A DNA stretch of 64,000 nucleotides from Oxalobacteraceae bacterium. GTDB taxonomy: Bacteria; Pseudomonadota; Gammaproteobacteria; Burkholderiales; Burkholderiaceae_D. The notes below the pieces were generated by a model. It ran no database searches. It was not told the origin of the DNA and saw only the letters and a list, made by a program, of their open reading frames with translations. Position numbers and translations under genes: made by a program. Below are positions 1 through 7,898 of the stretch, piece after piece (position 1 is the stretch's first letter; each line of letters starts with the position of its first letter). The stretch covers positions 1 to 64,000 of the forward strand of contig CANCDR010000015.1 of assembly GCA_947374865.1 (NCBI GenBank), read 5' to 3'.

Positions 1-59
1 ACATAATATAAATTATACGAATTGTTAAGTAAAAGTGATTCCGATATTCTCAACGATTT

Positions 60-188
60 TTATTCCTGACCAGCCCAGCCCCGTGCGGTCGCGGCATCAA
101 TTTCGTCAATTGAAGCAATCTTCATTGACTTGCAATCCAGTCGACCAATAAATGCGTCCATTGAACCAAGCGGTTTGACATCCATCAT
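60..188 (-). pseudogene. possible remnant of an AbrB/MazE-type antitoxin
   Basis: A 42-codon minus-strand reading frame runs from ATG at 188 to TAA at 60. Its C-terminal half (SIDEIDAATARGWAGQE) resembles the C-terminal tail of AbrB/MazE/SpoVT-family antitoxins, where a linker is followed by a (V/S)(T/I)xEExxxAIAxG helix. The N-terminal swapped-hairpin DNA-binding domain is missing. In-frame codons continue upstream but a TAG interrupts them about 20 bases before the ATG. No toxin gene is visible next to it. The resemblance is by eye, so this could also be a chance frame. The rest of 1-248 is AT-rich and shows nothing else recognisable. Confidence 0.3.
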
Positions 189-248
189 GAGTCCTGATCT
201 GACCACCTAGCCCTCGACGTTAGGCACAGAGACAGGCATCATAGGCCC

Positions 249-659
249 ATGCTTAACACCATCAAATCCACTCTCTTTGGCGAACGCTATGCCAAGATCA
301 AGTTTCGACTTGCCATGGTCTTGTTCTTTTGCGTGGTCTTTTTTGGCTCACTACCTGGCATGCGTAAAGATGTCAGTCATCTGGCTTCAGGGCTGGTTCT
401 GCATAGCTTGACTTATATGGGCCTCGCATTGCTGCTGTTTCGCAGCAAAGTGAGCCAAGACTTTCGACTCGATGATGTGAAGGCTGTTTTGCTCGTCTCG
501 CTAATGGGGGCGATTGATGAGACTGTGCAGATCTTTGTTCCCTACCGAACTGCGACGGTGACCGACTGGCTGCTGGATACGGTGGCTGGGCTGCTCATGA
601 TTCTGCTATTAAAACATCAATATTACGCGCGAAAAAAAGGCGCCAACTCTGAGGCCTGA
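249..659 (+). CDS. VanZ-like integral membrane protein
   Basis: A 136-residue protein with about four hydrophobic segments (roughly residues 20-38, 44-63, 78-95 and 105-122). The VanZ-like signature is present in the third segment and the loop after it: a DE pair, VQIFVPYRTATVTDW, then a D and a TVAG motif, matching the family pattern DExxQxFxxxRxxxxxD. VanZ-like proteins are small membrane proteins of largely unknown function outside teicoplanin resistance. The start has only a weak AGG upstream. It is convergent with the MBL-fold gene that ends at 689 and has no obvious link to the steroid genes, so it probably marks the left border of the island. Confidence 0.75.
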   Translation: MLNTIKSTLFGERYAKIKFRLAMVLFFCVVFFGSLPGMRKDVSHLASGLVLHSLTYMGLALLLFRSKVSQDFRLDDVKAVLLVSLMGAIDETVQIFVPYRTATVTDWLLDTVAGLLMILLLKHQYYARKKGANSEA

Positions 660-688
660 TGTAAAACGGACGCTGGCCCCACTGAAGG

Positions 689-2146
689 CTAAGGCGCCTC
701 CTGCAATCCAAGCTGCATTGTCAAGTGCACCATATGTTCCACATAGACCAGCGCCTCCTGCGTGGTAGTGTCTTTGCTGATGCGTGCGCTGTACACCTTG
801 AGTGCTCCTTTCAATACGTCGGGGTCTGAAGGTGCGGCAAGCCAGGCCCAGTCTGCCAGACTGACGGCCATGGCTGGGTCGGTGCGACTAAGAACGAGTG
901 CTTTGGCGATCAAGGGGCGCGGACCGCCAGCGAGGTCGGCGATCATTTGTGCCTGGGCCGCTAGCGGGGCTGGATTCCAATGCGACGGCAAATCGTCCCA
1001 CCAGCCGCGGTACTGCTTGGATACCATGCGGGCGATGTCTTTAACGGTCGAATAATCCTCATGCAGATTGTCGCGTTCGGCCAAAGCGGGCGCTAGTTTG
1101 ACGCGATCAATGACAAGGTCAGAACGCAGACCGGCATTCAGACCGGTCAGCGTTTGCTCGGCGATCGATTCCAGCGCCTGCGCATGACTGCCGAGTTTAT
1201 CTTGAATTTCTGCTTCACTCACCATCGCCGGGCCATGCATGGTGAGTAAGCGCTGCGGCTTGAGCGCCATCATCTGCCGCAGGGCCGCGGCCCATTCTTC
1301 CGGATAGCGTTGACGGCGCTTACCGTTACCTGCATTGGGCATGAAGCCCTGATAATAATCGGCGCTGACGACAATACGCCGACCCGGTACGCTGACCCAC
1401 AGCTGATCTTCGGTCTCGCCACGGGCATGGGTGAGGATGAAGTCTTCTTTGCCGATCTTGAGGCTGAGTCGATCGTGGAAAGTCACATCGGGACGCACCA
1501 CATCGGCCCAGGTGCGCGGCACGGTTTGCTGTTGATTACGCAACGCGAGTAAACCGTAGCTGCGCAGATCCTGATCGATCTGGTCAATGAATTCTTGCGT
1601 GCTGACGATCCGTGGCTTCTTGCCACCCGGCCCCATATCCATCAGGGCCCAAGCACCCCATGCATGGTCGGCGTGGTAATGCGTGAAGACGATGGTGTGG
1701 ATGGGACGTTTGCTGAGGGACTTGATTGCATCCCGCAGAGCTGGTCCGGCGGGAGCATAGCCCGAGTCGATCAAGACCAGGCCAGCGTCGGTTTCAAACA
1801 GGGCGACGTTGACGAAGGGTAGACGGATTAACCAGCTACGCGGTCCTTGTGCCTCGATCTTCAGCTTGGCGCGCGCATCGGCGATCGCGGGGGCATCGTC
1901 GCGGCTATACATTTTATTGGCGATAGCTGCCGAGAAGTCGCCGCCAAAGGCGCCGCCGCGCATGATCGTTTGTAGTAAGAGGGGGTTTTCACGCAGTACA
2001 GCCGCGCGGGCTGCAGCGAATGCGGGACTGGGCGGGGTGGCTGGTGTGCCCTCCTCGCCTGCTGATGCGTACAGACTCAAACTGAGTGAGGCGAGCACGA
2101 GTAGTAAGCGGGCGATATGGGTGCTTCTTTTCTGGTGTTGATACAT
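689..2146 (-). CDS. secreted metallo-beta-lactamase-fold hydrolase, alkylsulfatase-like
   Basis: 485 residues. A signal peptide covers about residues 1-29 (positive start, hydrophobic 14-27, ASA-G). The MBL zinc motif HYHADH is at residues 156-161, with a further GxxDQLW segment and a late histidine. The C-terminal third (about 360-480) resembles the dimerisation domain of SdsA1/BDS1-type alkylsulfatases: a YRGWWDDLPSHWNP motif followed by helical TPR-like repeats. This suggests a periplasmic alkyl-sulfate or ester hydrolase (family inference; substrate unknown). It is the last gene of the long minus-strand run and lies 18 bases after the MFS gene. Together with the TauD-type dioxygenase and the arylsulfatase at 23457 it raises the possibility of sulfated substrates. 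Confidence 0.7.
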   Translation of the reverse strand: MYQHQKRSTHIARLLLVLASLSLSLYASAGEEGTPATPPSPAFAAARAAVLRENPLLLQTIMRGGAFGGDFSAAIANKMYSRDDAPAIADARAKLKIEAQGPRSWLIRLPFVNVALFETDAGLVLIDSGYAPAGPALRDAIKSLSKRPIHTIVFTHYHADHAWGAWALMDMGPGGKKPRIVSTQEFIDQIDQDLRSYGLLALRNQQQTVPRTWADVVRPDVTFHDRLSLKIGKEDFILTHARGETEDQLWVSVPGRRIVVSADYYQGFMPNAGNGKRRQRYPEEWAAALRQMMALKPQRLLTMHGPAMVSEAEIQDKLGSHAQALESIAEQTLTGLNAGLRSDLVIDRVKLAPALAERDNLHEDYSTVKDIARMVSKQYRGWWDDLPSHWNPAPLAAQAQMIADLAGGPRPLIAKALVLSRTDPAMAVSLADWAWLAAPSDPDVLKGALKVYSARISKDTTTQEALVYVEHMVHLTMQLGLQEAP

Positions 2147-2164
2147 GAGGATGGTCCGGTTATT

Positions 2165-3514
2165 TTAGTCTGCAGTGAATTCTGCCAGTGCACGTTGATA
2201 AGGCTGGATCGCCAGTCGCATCAGCCACACCGCGTACAGGGAGCTTGAGATGATCAGTGCCATGGCATAGCGCAGTGAATCTGCGCCGCTGGTGGGCGCT
2301 AATAGATCGCTGACTGCACCGACCAGCAGCGGACCCAACCCCATGCCCACAGCAGTAAACGCCACGCCGAATAAGGCAATGGCAAAACCGCGCCGTTCTG
2401 CACCGATCAGGTTACTCACTGCGGTATAGGTTGGAGCGATCCACCATGCCGTAAAAAAGGAGAACAACACACCGAACAGCATTACCGTGGGAACCGGGAG
2501 ACGGCCCAAGTTCCATAGCACGTCGGTCGGCCAGAGAAAGTACAGCATGCCCATCGGCGTGGCCAGTAACAGCCCCAGCATGGGGATGCGGACCTGCCAG
2601 GCGCGGTTGCGCAGTATCAGGCGATCGACCAGCCAGCCTGAAAATAGCGTTCCCAGTGCATTGCCGCCAATGCCGATCAGACCCGTGAGCAGGCCGGCAT
2701 GTTGCAGCGACAGATGGTGTGTGCGGATCAAAAAGCTGGTGCCCCAAGTACCGAAGGCCGTGGCTGGAATCGACGCCAAGGCGCATGCTAAGGTCAATAG
2801 TAAGTAGGGACGATTGGCGATCAAGACTTTGATCGAGGTGTAAATGCCCTCTTGCTTTGCATGATTAACTGCGGGTTTTACGCTGGCTGTCTGCAGGCAC
2901 TCACTGACGGCGCGGCTGGGTTCGCGGACGAAAAAGTACAGCAAAATGCCCAGCAAAAGTCCGGGCAAGCCCGCCATAAAAAAAGCCGCTCGCCAGCCAT
3001 AATGCTGCGCAATCCAGGAACCCAGACCAATGCCGATCAATACACCGAACGGCGCGCCCAGAAAGTAAATGCCGGTAGCTAAAGAGCGACGATTTGCGGG
3101 GAACATCTCGGCGATCAGCGGCACGGCTGTTCCGGCTGAACCGGCCTCGGCCATGGCAACACCGGCGCGGGCAAACGCCAGCTGCCAGAAACTCGTAACG
3201 ACACCACAGACCATGGTCAGGCCGCTCCAGATGACACAGGCGGTGCTGAGTAATTTGACGCGGCTCATGCGGTCGCTCAGATGACCCAGCACGATGCTGG
3301 CCAGAGCATGCAGGACGCCGAAGATGGCGCCGGCGACTAGTCCCAGCAAAGTATCGCTGACGGCGAATTCTGCCTTGAGCGGCTCAAATAGCACGCCCAT
3401 GATGTTGCGGTCGACCGTCTTGGTCATATGAATCAAGAGCATGATCAGCAAGGCGAAGCCAGCCGAACCGAGGAATTTGTTGGACATTTTCGGTGCGCTG
3501 GCTGCGCTCAGCAT
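2165..3514 (-). CDS. MFS permease, Spinster-like
   Basis: 449 residues with about 12 hydrophobic segments. The first helix is followed by VDRNIMGVLFEPLKAEF and SDTLLGL, the DR...EPxKxEF...SDxxxGL pattern shared with the permeases at 41182, 44215 and 47685. The A-motif between TM2 and TM3 reads GHLSDRMSR. The start overlaps the end of the TauD-type gene by 7 bases, so translation is probably coupled; an internal ATG at 3487 is possible but lacks a Shine-Dalgarno. Expected to move an organic acid or lipid-like substrate across the inner membrane. The substrate cannot be read from sequence; location at the end of the steroid operon suggests a steroid or a side-chain product. Confidence 0.85.
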   Translation of the reverse strand: MLSAASAPKMSNKFLGSAGFALLIMLLIHMTKTVDRNIMGVLFEPLKAEFAVSDTLLGLVAGAIFGVLHALASIVLGHLSDRMSRVKLLSTACVIWSGLTMVCGVVTSFWQLAFARAGVAMAEAGSAGTAVPLIAEMFPANRRSLATGIYFLGAPFGVLIGIGLGSWIAQHYGWRAAFFMAGLPGLLLGILLYFFVREPSRAVSECLQTASVKPAVNHAKQEGIYTSIKVLIANRPYLLLTLACALASIPATAFGTWGTSFLIRTHHLSLQHAGLLTGLIGIGGNALGTLFSGWLVDRLILRNRAWQVRIPMLGLLLATPMGMLYFLWPTDVLWNLGRLPVPTVMLFGVLFSFFTAWWIAPTYTAVSNLIGAERRGFAIALFGVAFTAVGMGLGPLLVGAVSDLLAPTSGADSLRYAMALIISSSLYAVWLMRLAIQPYQRALAEFTAD

Positions 3515-4371
3515 GGAATGTCGCCCTCGATGGTGACACGCTCCATGGTGCGCACGGCCGGCCAGTAGTCGGACACGGCGTAGTGTTGCGTGGCGCGATT
3601 ATCCCAAAAGGTCAGACAATTTTTGGTCCACTTGAAGCGCACCTGGTATTCCGGAATACTGGCTTGCGCGTACAGATGCTGCAACAAGGCGTCCGATTCT
3701 GCGCGGTCCATGCCAATGATGTATTCGGTGAAAGCGACGCTGACATTGAGCAGCTTACGTTTGGTTTCTGGATGGGTGCGCACCACGGGATGCGCCGTCG
3801 GCGGAAATTTCGCTTCGTAGCCGGCGATTTTTTCTTCGTCGACGCCGGCCTTGCGCATCAACACACGATGCGCGCGAAAATCATGGATGGCTTGGCGTCC
3901 TTCGATCTTTTGTTTGACTTCGTCCGATAAGCCTTCGTAGGCGGCAACCATATCCGCAAACAGCGTATCGCCGCCAATCGGCGGGATTTCATGCGAATAC
4001 AGTAAGCTGCCTAATGGGGGATTGGGGATAAACGTGACGTCGGAATGCCAGATGTTCTCGCCGCCCCGCCGTTCACGATTACGGCTAATCGCCAGTACTT
4101 CCGGGGTGTCCGGCTTACCGCTCAAGAAGGGATGGAGACTGAGTTTGCCGAAGCTGCGGGCGACGTTCATGAGTTGCTCGGTATCGAGCTGCTGGTCGCG
4201 AAAGAAGATCACCTTCCAGTCGAGTAAAGCCTGGCGAATGAAGGCAGTCGCCGCATCGCTGAGTGGTTCGGCTAGGTTGATATTACTGAGTTCTGCGCCG
4301 ATCGCCGGTGTCATCGGGGTGCATTGAATGCCACAGTTCGGCAAGGAATTCGGGGTCGACAAATTGCTCAT
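3508..4371 (-). CDS. TauD/TfdA-family Fe(II)/2-oxoglutarate dioxygenase
   Basis: 287 residues, the normal length for the family. The Fe(II) ligands are visible as WHSDVTF (H109, D111) and the distal HY near residue 263, followed by the 2-oxoglutarate-binding arginines in AVRTMERVTIEGD. Members hydroxylate taurine, alkyl sulfates (AtsK) or aryloxyacetates so that the product fragments, releasing sulfite, an aldehyde or similar. I prefer the start at 4371 because GGAG lies 7 bases upstream; the longer frame to 4395 lacks a ribosome site. It sits between two MFS genes. The exact substrate is unknown; an alkylsulfatase-like role is one possibility, given the sulfatase-type enzymes in the window. 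Confidence 0.85.
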   Translation of the reverse strand: MSNLSTPNSLPNCGIQCTPMTPAIGAELSNINLAEPLSDAATAFIRQALLDWKVIFFRDQQLDTEQLMNVARSFGKLSLHPFLSGKPDTPEVLAISRNRERRGGENIWHSDVTFIPNPPLGSLLYSHEIPPIGGDTLFADMVAAYEGLSDEVKQKIEGRQAIHDFRAHRVLMRKAGVDEEKIAGYEAKFPPTAHPVVRTHPETKRKLLNVSVAFTEYIIGMDRAESDALLQHLYAQASIPEYQVRFKWTKNCLTFWDNRATQHYAVSDYWPAVRTMERVTIEGDIPC

Positions 4372-4418
4372 GCTTGGTCTCCGGTTTTGAGGCATTCGGT
4401 AAATTTTTCAGGCTGCGA

Positions 4419-5582
4419 TCAGTTCGCTGGGATGACGGCTCCCTGGCCTTTATTGCGCCAGACAAGATAAAAAATAGCCGGCACCAAAGACGATGCCAAG
4501 GCCAGCAAGAGCAGTCCGCCAAAACTGCCGCCCGAGGCTAACTGCCCCGCCAGACCCGGGCCGACCATGGAGCTGCAGGCAAAGACTGCCGGCACAAGCA
4601 CAATAGCGCGGCCGGTGTTATCGGTGCGGGCGATGGCGGCGGTCTGGAATACACAGCCGCAGGTGAAAGCAAATTCCCAGATCCAGGCGCCCAAGGCAAA
4701 GGCGGTGAAGCCGGCCTGACTATTTAGAAGCGCCAAGCCGATCAGGATCATCGACAGAACTAATATGTGCGATTTGCGTTCACCGAGCCGCTCGCCCCAC
4801 ATCGCCAATGAAAATCCGGCCACGCCGCCGAGTAATTTGAGGACCGCAAATACGATGCCCATCTGCGCTGGCGCAAAGGCCTGCGCTGCGCCGATGCGTT
4901 CGATGAAGGCCCACAGACCGATATTCCCGGTCAAAAAAAGGAAGAAGATCGCCATCGTCAGGATGGATGCGCGTGAGATGGCGCCCTGCGGTGCGGCGTC
5001 GATGAGCGCCTCTTGCACGAGCGCCGGACGGGATGGCAGCCAGAATGCCGACACACCGAGCAAGGCGACTACGCCTGCCAGTGCCAGCGCGGCACCGGGA
5101 TATTTCCACACTGCGAGCACCAGCGGCGGCAGGACAAACAGGACCAATGCCGTCACGCCTAATTCTGTACCGAGTCGGAATCCGTAGGCGCGCACCCTAT
5201 TGGGCAGATCGTTGAGGATGCGCATGCCGAGGCAGGTCATGGTGGAAGCAAAAAATCCGATCAGTGCCCAGGCCACGTAAAGGGTTGGCAGATCGCTGAC
5301 AAAGGCACTGAGCGCAAACGAGCCGGCAGTACCCGCTGCGCTGACCAGGGTGAGCACGCGCCAGTTAAGTCGATTAATCCAGAACGGCGCACCCAATGTG
5401 CCGATCAGGTAGCCGGCAAAGCAGATCGAGCCGAGCAAGCCGACCGCTGCCGCTGAGAGGCCAAAGCTGTCGGCCAGACTGCCGAGCATGAGCGGCAGAG
5501 AATTAAACGGTAGGCCACCAATGGTGGAGGCCAGGCTGGCTACCAGCATGCCGCTGAGTACGTTGCGATGATCGACTTGCAT
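4419..5582 (-). CDS. MFS permease
   Basis: 387 residues from the ATG at 5582, preceded by GGGACA. The frame can be read back to 5672, but this would run into the DUF35-MaoC gene ending at 5614, so the shorter start is preferred. About 12 hydrophobic segments are present. The N-terminus (SLASTIGGLPFNSLPLMLG) differs from the Spinster-like permeases of this window, so it is a separate MFS subfamily. It follows the DUF35-MaoC gene by about 30 bases and is part of the same minus-strand run. Substrate unknown. Confidence 0.8.
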   Translation of the reverse strand: MQVDHRNVLSGMLVASLASTIGGLPFNSLPLMLGSLADSFGLSAAAVGLLGSICFAGYLIGTLGAPFWINRLNWRVLTLVSAAGTAGSFALSAFVSDLPTLYVAWALIGFFASTMTCLGMRILNDLPNRVRAYGFRLGTELGVTALVLFVLPPLVLAVWKYPGAALALAGVVALLGVSAFWLPSRPALVQEALIDAAPQGAISRASILTMAIFFLFLTGNIGLWAFIERIGAAQAFAPAQMGIVFAVLKLLGGVAGFSLAMWGERLGERKSHILVLSMILIGLALLNSQAGFTAFALGAWIWEFAFTCGCVFQTAAIARTDNTGRAIVLVPAVFACSSMVGPGLAGQLASGGSFGGLLLLALASSLVPAIFYLVWRNKGQGAVIPAN

Positions 5583-5613
5583 TGTTTGTCCCGTTATATT
5601 TTTATATTTAAGA

Positions 5614-6567
5614 TCACATGTACAAAATAATTTGGTCGTTAAGGAGCGAAGGACGATCCTGACCGACCACATGCACTGCTATTTCCATCGTCAACTGAAC
5701 GCCGCTCTTGACCTGCTCCACGGCCTTGACGCGGCAGCGGCTGTGGATGCGGCAGCCCGCTGGCACTGGCGTGGCAAAGCGCAGCCGGTCGGAACCATAA
5801 TTGACCATATTATTAAAGCCGGTCACGTTAAACGTCAGGGGCAATTTCAGCTGGCTCACCAATGCCTGCACCAGCATGCCGTGGGCGATCGTGGTGCCGA
5901 ACGGTGACTCTGCCTTGGCGCGCACCGGGTCGGTGTGGATCCAGTAATCGTCACCGGATAAGGCGGCGAATTGGTTAATCACTTCCTGACTGACCAAGAA
6001 GGTATTCGACCATTCACTCCATTCCTGCGTGATCAGGCTGCGCATGGCATCCAGATCTTTGCAGTCAACTTCGCGACGGGTAATTTCGGGCGCGGGCGCG
6101 CTGATGACGGGTTCGTCGGACGCAGTCGCCGGGATGACATCGGCATGCGAAGACTCGACAGGGGTATAGCGCAACAGCACCGTGCTACCGGGGCGCTCAT
6201 CAAAAACTGGCCGCATACGCTGCCCTACTTTGATCGCTTCCGGCGCCACGCCCACCAGCGTGGTGTTGATGTGCGGGCCTTCGTCGAGCGTGATCACGGC
6301 TAACAGCTGCGGCATTTCATCGGTAAATTCGGGCAGGGTCGGCACCCGCGAAACGGTGTAGGTGTACAGCGTTCCCTGTCCGGAGACGGTTTTCCAATGT
6401 AGATCGCGCGAAGCACATTGCGGGCAATGCAGGCGCGGATAAAAAATCCAATGCGCGCAGGCGCCGCATTGCTGCAGGCGGACTTTATGCGCTTTGAGAC
6501 CATCCCAATAGGTTTGAGAAACCGGGGTTGGATGGGGCAGCGGTTTATTCCAGATGGGGGCGCTCAT
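5614..6567 (-). CDS. DUF35 OB-fold and MaoC hydratase fusion (partner of the thiolase-like aldolase)
   Basis: 317 residues in two domains. Residues about 15-145 are a DUF35 protein: a rubredoxin-like zinc ribbon with Cys34, Cys37, Cys48 and Cys51 (QCGACA, HCPQC) and an OB fold (GQGTLYTYT). Residues about 190-315 are a MaoC-like hotdog hydratase with FAALSGDDYWIHTD and GTTIAHGMLVQ. In known steroid systems DUF35 proteins are obligate partners of Ltp-type aldolases, and MaoC domains hydrate the enoyl-CoA that becomes the aldol substrate. The start overlaps the stop of the thiolase-like gene by ATGA, so the two are translationally coupled. The domain order is opposite to the ChsH2-like protein at 19038. 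Confidence 0.85.
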   Translation of the reverse strand: MSAPIWNKPLPHPTPVSQTYWDGLKAHKVRLQQCGACAHWIFYPRLHCPQCASRDLHWKTVSGQGTLYTYTVSRVPTLPEFTDEMPQLLAVITLDEGPHINTTLVGVAPEAIKVGQRMRPVFDERPGSTVLLRYTPVESSHADVIPATASDEPVISAPAPEITRREVDCKDLDAMRSLITQEWSEWSNTFLVSQEVINQFAALSGDDYWIHTDPVRAKAESPFGTTIAHGMLVQALVSQLKLPLTFNVTGFNNMVNYGSDRLRFATPVPAGCRIHSRCRVKAVEQVKSGVQLTMEIAVHVVGQDRPSLLNDQIILYM

Positions 6568-7784
6568 GCGGATGCTCCGCGCAGGATCAAGGCGCCCTGC
6601 TCGCTCATCACACCGCCGGTGCCAGACACATAAGCCAGATCATGTTTGCTGAGTTGACGCTGACCAGCGCGGCCCTGTAACTGATGGATCGCTTCGATCA
6701 CCTGGGTCATGCCGCCGGCTGTGCCGGTTTGGCCGAAGCTGAGTTGGCCGCCGTGGGTATTCATTGGAAAGTCGCCCTTGAAGCTGAAATCGTGTTCGCG
6801 TAAAAACTGCATGCCCTGCCCTTTGGCGCAAAAACCGGCGTCTTCCAGACTCAGCAATACCGTGATGGTGTAGCAATCATAAATTTGTGCCATGTGCATA
6901 TCGGCTGGTGTCAGACCGGACATGGCGAAAGCTTTGCGCGATGCCGGTCCGATCGGTGTCGACAGCATGTCGGCGGCGTAGGTAGGTGATTTGGATTGCA
7001 CATGTTCGCCGCAGCCGATGATTTGCACGGCACGATGACGACAGTTTTTGGCGATGTCGTCACGGGTGACGATCACGGCGGCACCACCGGCGACCGGCAT
7101 GACGATTTCGAGCATGCGCAGTGGTTCCGCGACCATGCGTGACTCGAGCACGTCCTGCACGGTAATCGGCTGACCGTAAAACATGGCTTCGGGATTATGG
7201 CAGGCGTTAAAGCGTTGGTCGACCGCGATGCGTGCCAGGGCTGCGGCGTCGTATCCGTGAATCGCTGCATAACGTTGGGCGATCATCGCGTAGCCGGTGT
7301 TTTGCGCCATGTGGCCGTAGGGCAGATCCATTTCGGCTTCAGGTGCGCCGTAACGAATGCTATGGCCGCCAAAGCGGGAGGCTTTCATGACTTCTGCGGC
7401 GTGGTCATCGTGGGTCGAGGTCGGCGCCATGCGGGAGGGGATCACACACAGCACCGTATTGCACATGCCCATTTCAATGGCAGCCGCGGCACGCCAGATG
7501 GCGCCAACAGAACTGGCGCCACCGAGATCGATGACTTCGGCAAAATCGAGTTTGATACCCAGATGTTCGCCCACCATGGCGGGCACGAACATGCCCGCTT
7601 CGTGGAACTGTGCGCCATGCACGACCAAACCATCGACATCTTGCAGCCACATGCCGGCGTCGGCCAATGCCATGCCGGCCAGTTCAGCGACCTGATCCAG
7701 ATGAAACATGCGTGGTGCGGCAGAATACTTCTCTGGCTTATATTGGGCAGCGCCGACGAGCGCTGCTTTTCCTTGCAATCCCAT
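6564..7784 (-). CDS. thiolase-like lipid-transfer protein (Ltp/SCP2-type, probable steroid aldolase)
   Basis: 406 residues from ATG 7784, which has AAAGG 6 bases upstream; the frame extends to 7814 without a ribosome site. The protein belongs to the thiolase superfamily but of the lipid-transfer type: DGLVVHGAQ near the N-terminus, a C-terminal MAQIYDCYTITVLLSLE region and the NTHGGQLSFGQTG motif typical of Ltp proteins. Ltp2, Ltp3/4 and Sal-type homologues catalyse retro-aldol cleavage of 22- or 24-hydroxy steroid side chains. The coupled DUF35-MaoC partner downstream supports an aldolase rather than a true thiolase. This is the second such module in the operon (the other is 16288-17466), suggesting cleavage at a different side-chain position. 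Confidence 0.8.
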   Translation of the reverse strand: MGLQGKAALVGAAQYKPEKYSAAPRMFHLDQVAELAGMALADAGMWLQDVDGLVVHGAQFHEAGMFVPAMVGEHLGIKLDFAEVIDLGGASSVGAIWRAAAAIEMGMCNTVLCVIPSRMAPTSTHDDHAAEVMKASRFGGHSIRYGAPEAEMDLPYGHMAQNTGYAMIAQRYAAIHGYDAAALARIAVDQRFNACHNPEAMFYGQPITVQDVLESRMVAEPLRMLEIVMPVAGGAAVIVTRDDIAKNCRHRAVQIIGCGEHVQSKSPTYAADMLSTPIGPASRKAFAMSGLTPADMHMAQIYDCYTITVLLSLEDAGFCAKGQGMQFLREHDFSFKGDFPMNTHGGQLSFGQTGTAGGMTQVIEAIHQLQGRAGQRQLSKHDLAYVSGTGGVMSEQGALILRGASA

Positions 7785-7816
7785 GATGAGCCTTTGATTC
7801 TTTCGTTTGGTCATGC

Positions 7817-7837
7817 GTGGGCAAAAACTTTGCCCAC
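7817..7837. repeat. REP-like hairpin GTGGGCAAA-AAC-TTTGCCCAC
   Basis: A perfect 9 bp inverted repeat with a 3-base loop in the 114-base gap between the acyl-CoA ligase gene (ends at 7899) and the start of the thiolase-like gene. It resembles the GGGCAC...GTGCCC elements at 33413 and 40576 and may belong to the same dispersed family. It might attenuate or stabilise the long transcript at this point. Confidence 0.55.
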
Positions 7838-7898
7838 CCGACTGATTAATCTATCGATTTTGCTTTGCTGGTAAGGGCGTGGTCATCGTCCGATGAGA

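Noticed and set aside
664-672. AAACGGACG half-site of the regulon palindrome downstream of the VanZ-like gene
   Set aside because: It lies between two convergent gene ends, has no second half and no promoter to serve; probably chance.
7197-7874. 225-codon plus-strand open frame opposite the thiolase-like gene
   Set aside because: It is a shadow of the minus-strand Ltp-type gene; its translation is Cys/His/Arg-rich with no family resemblance, and the minus-strand gene has clear motifs and a ribosome site.
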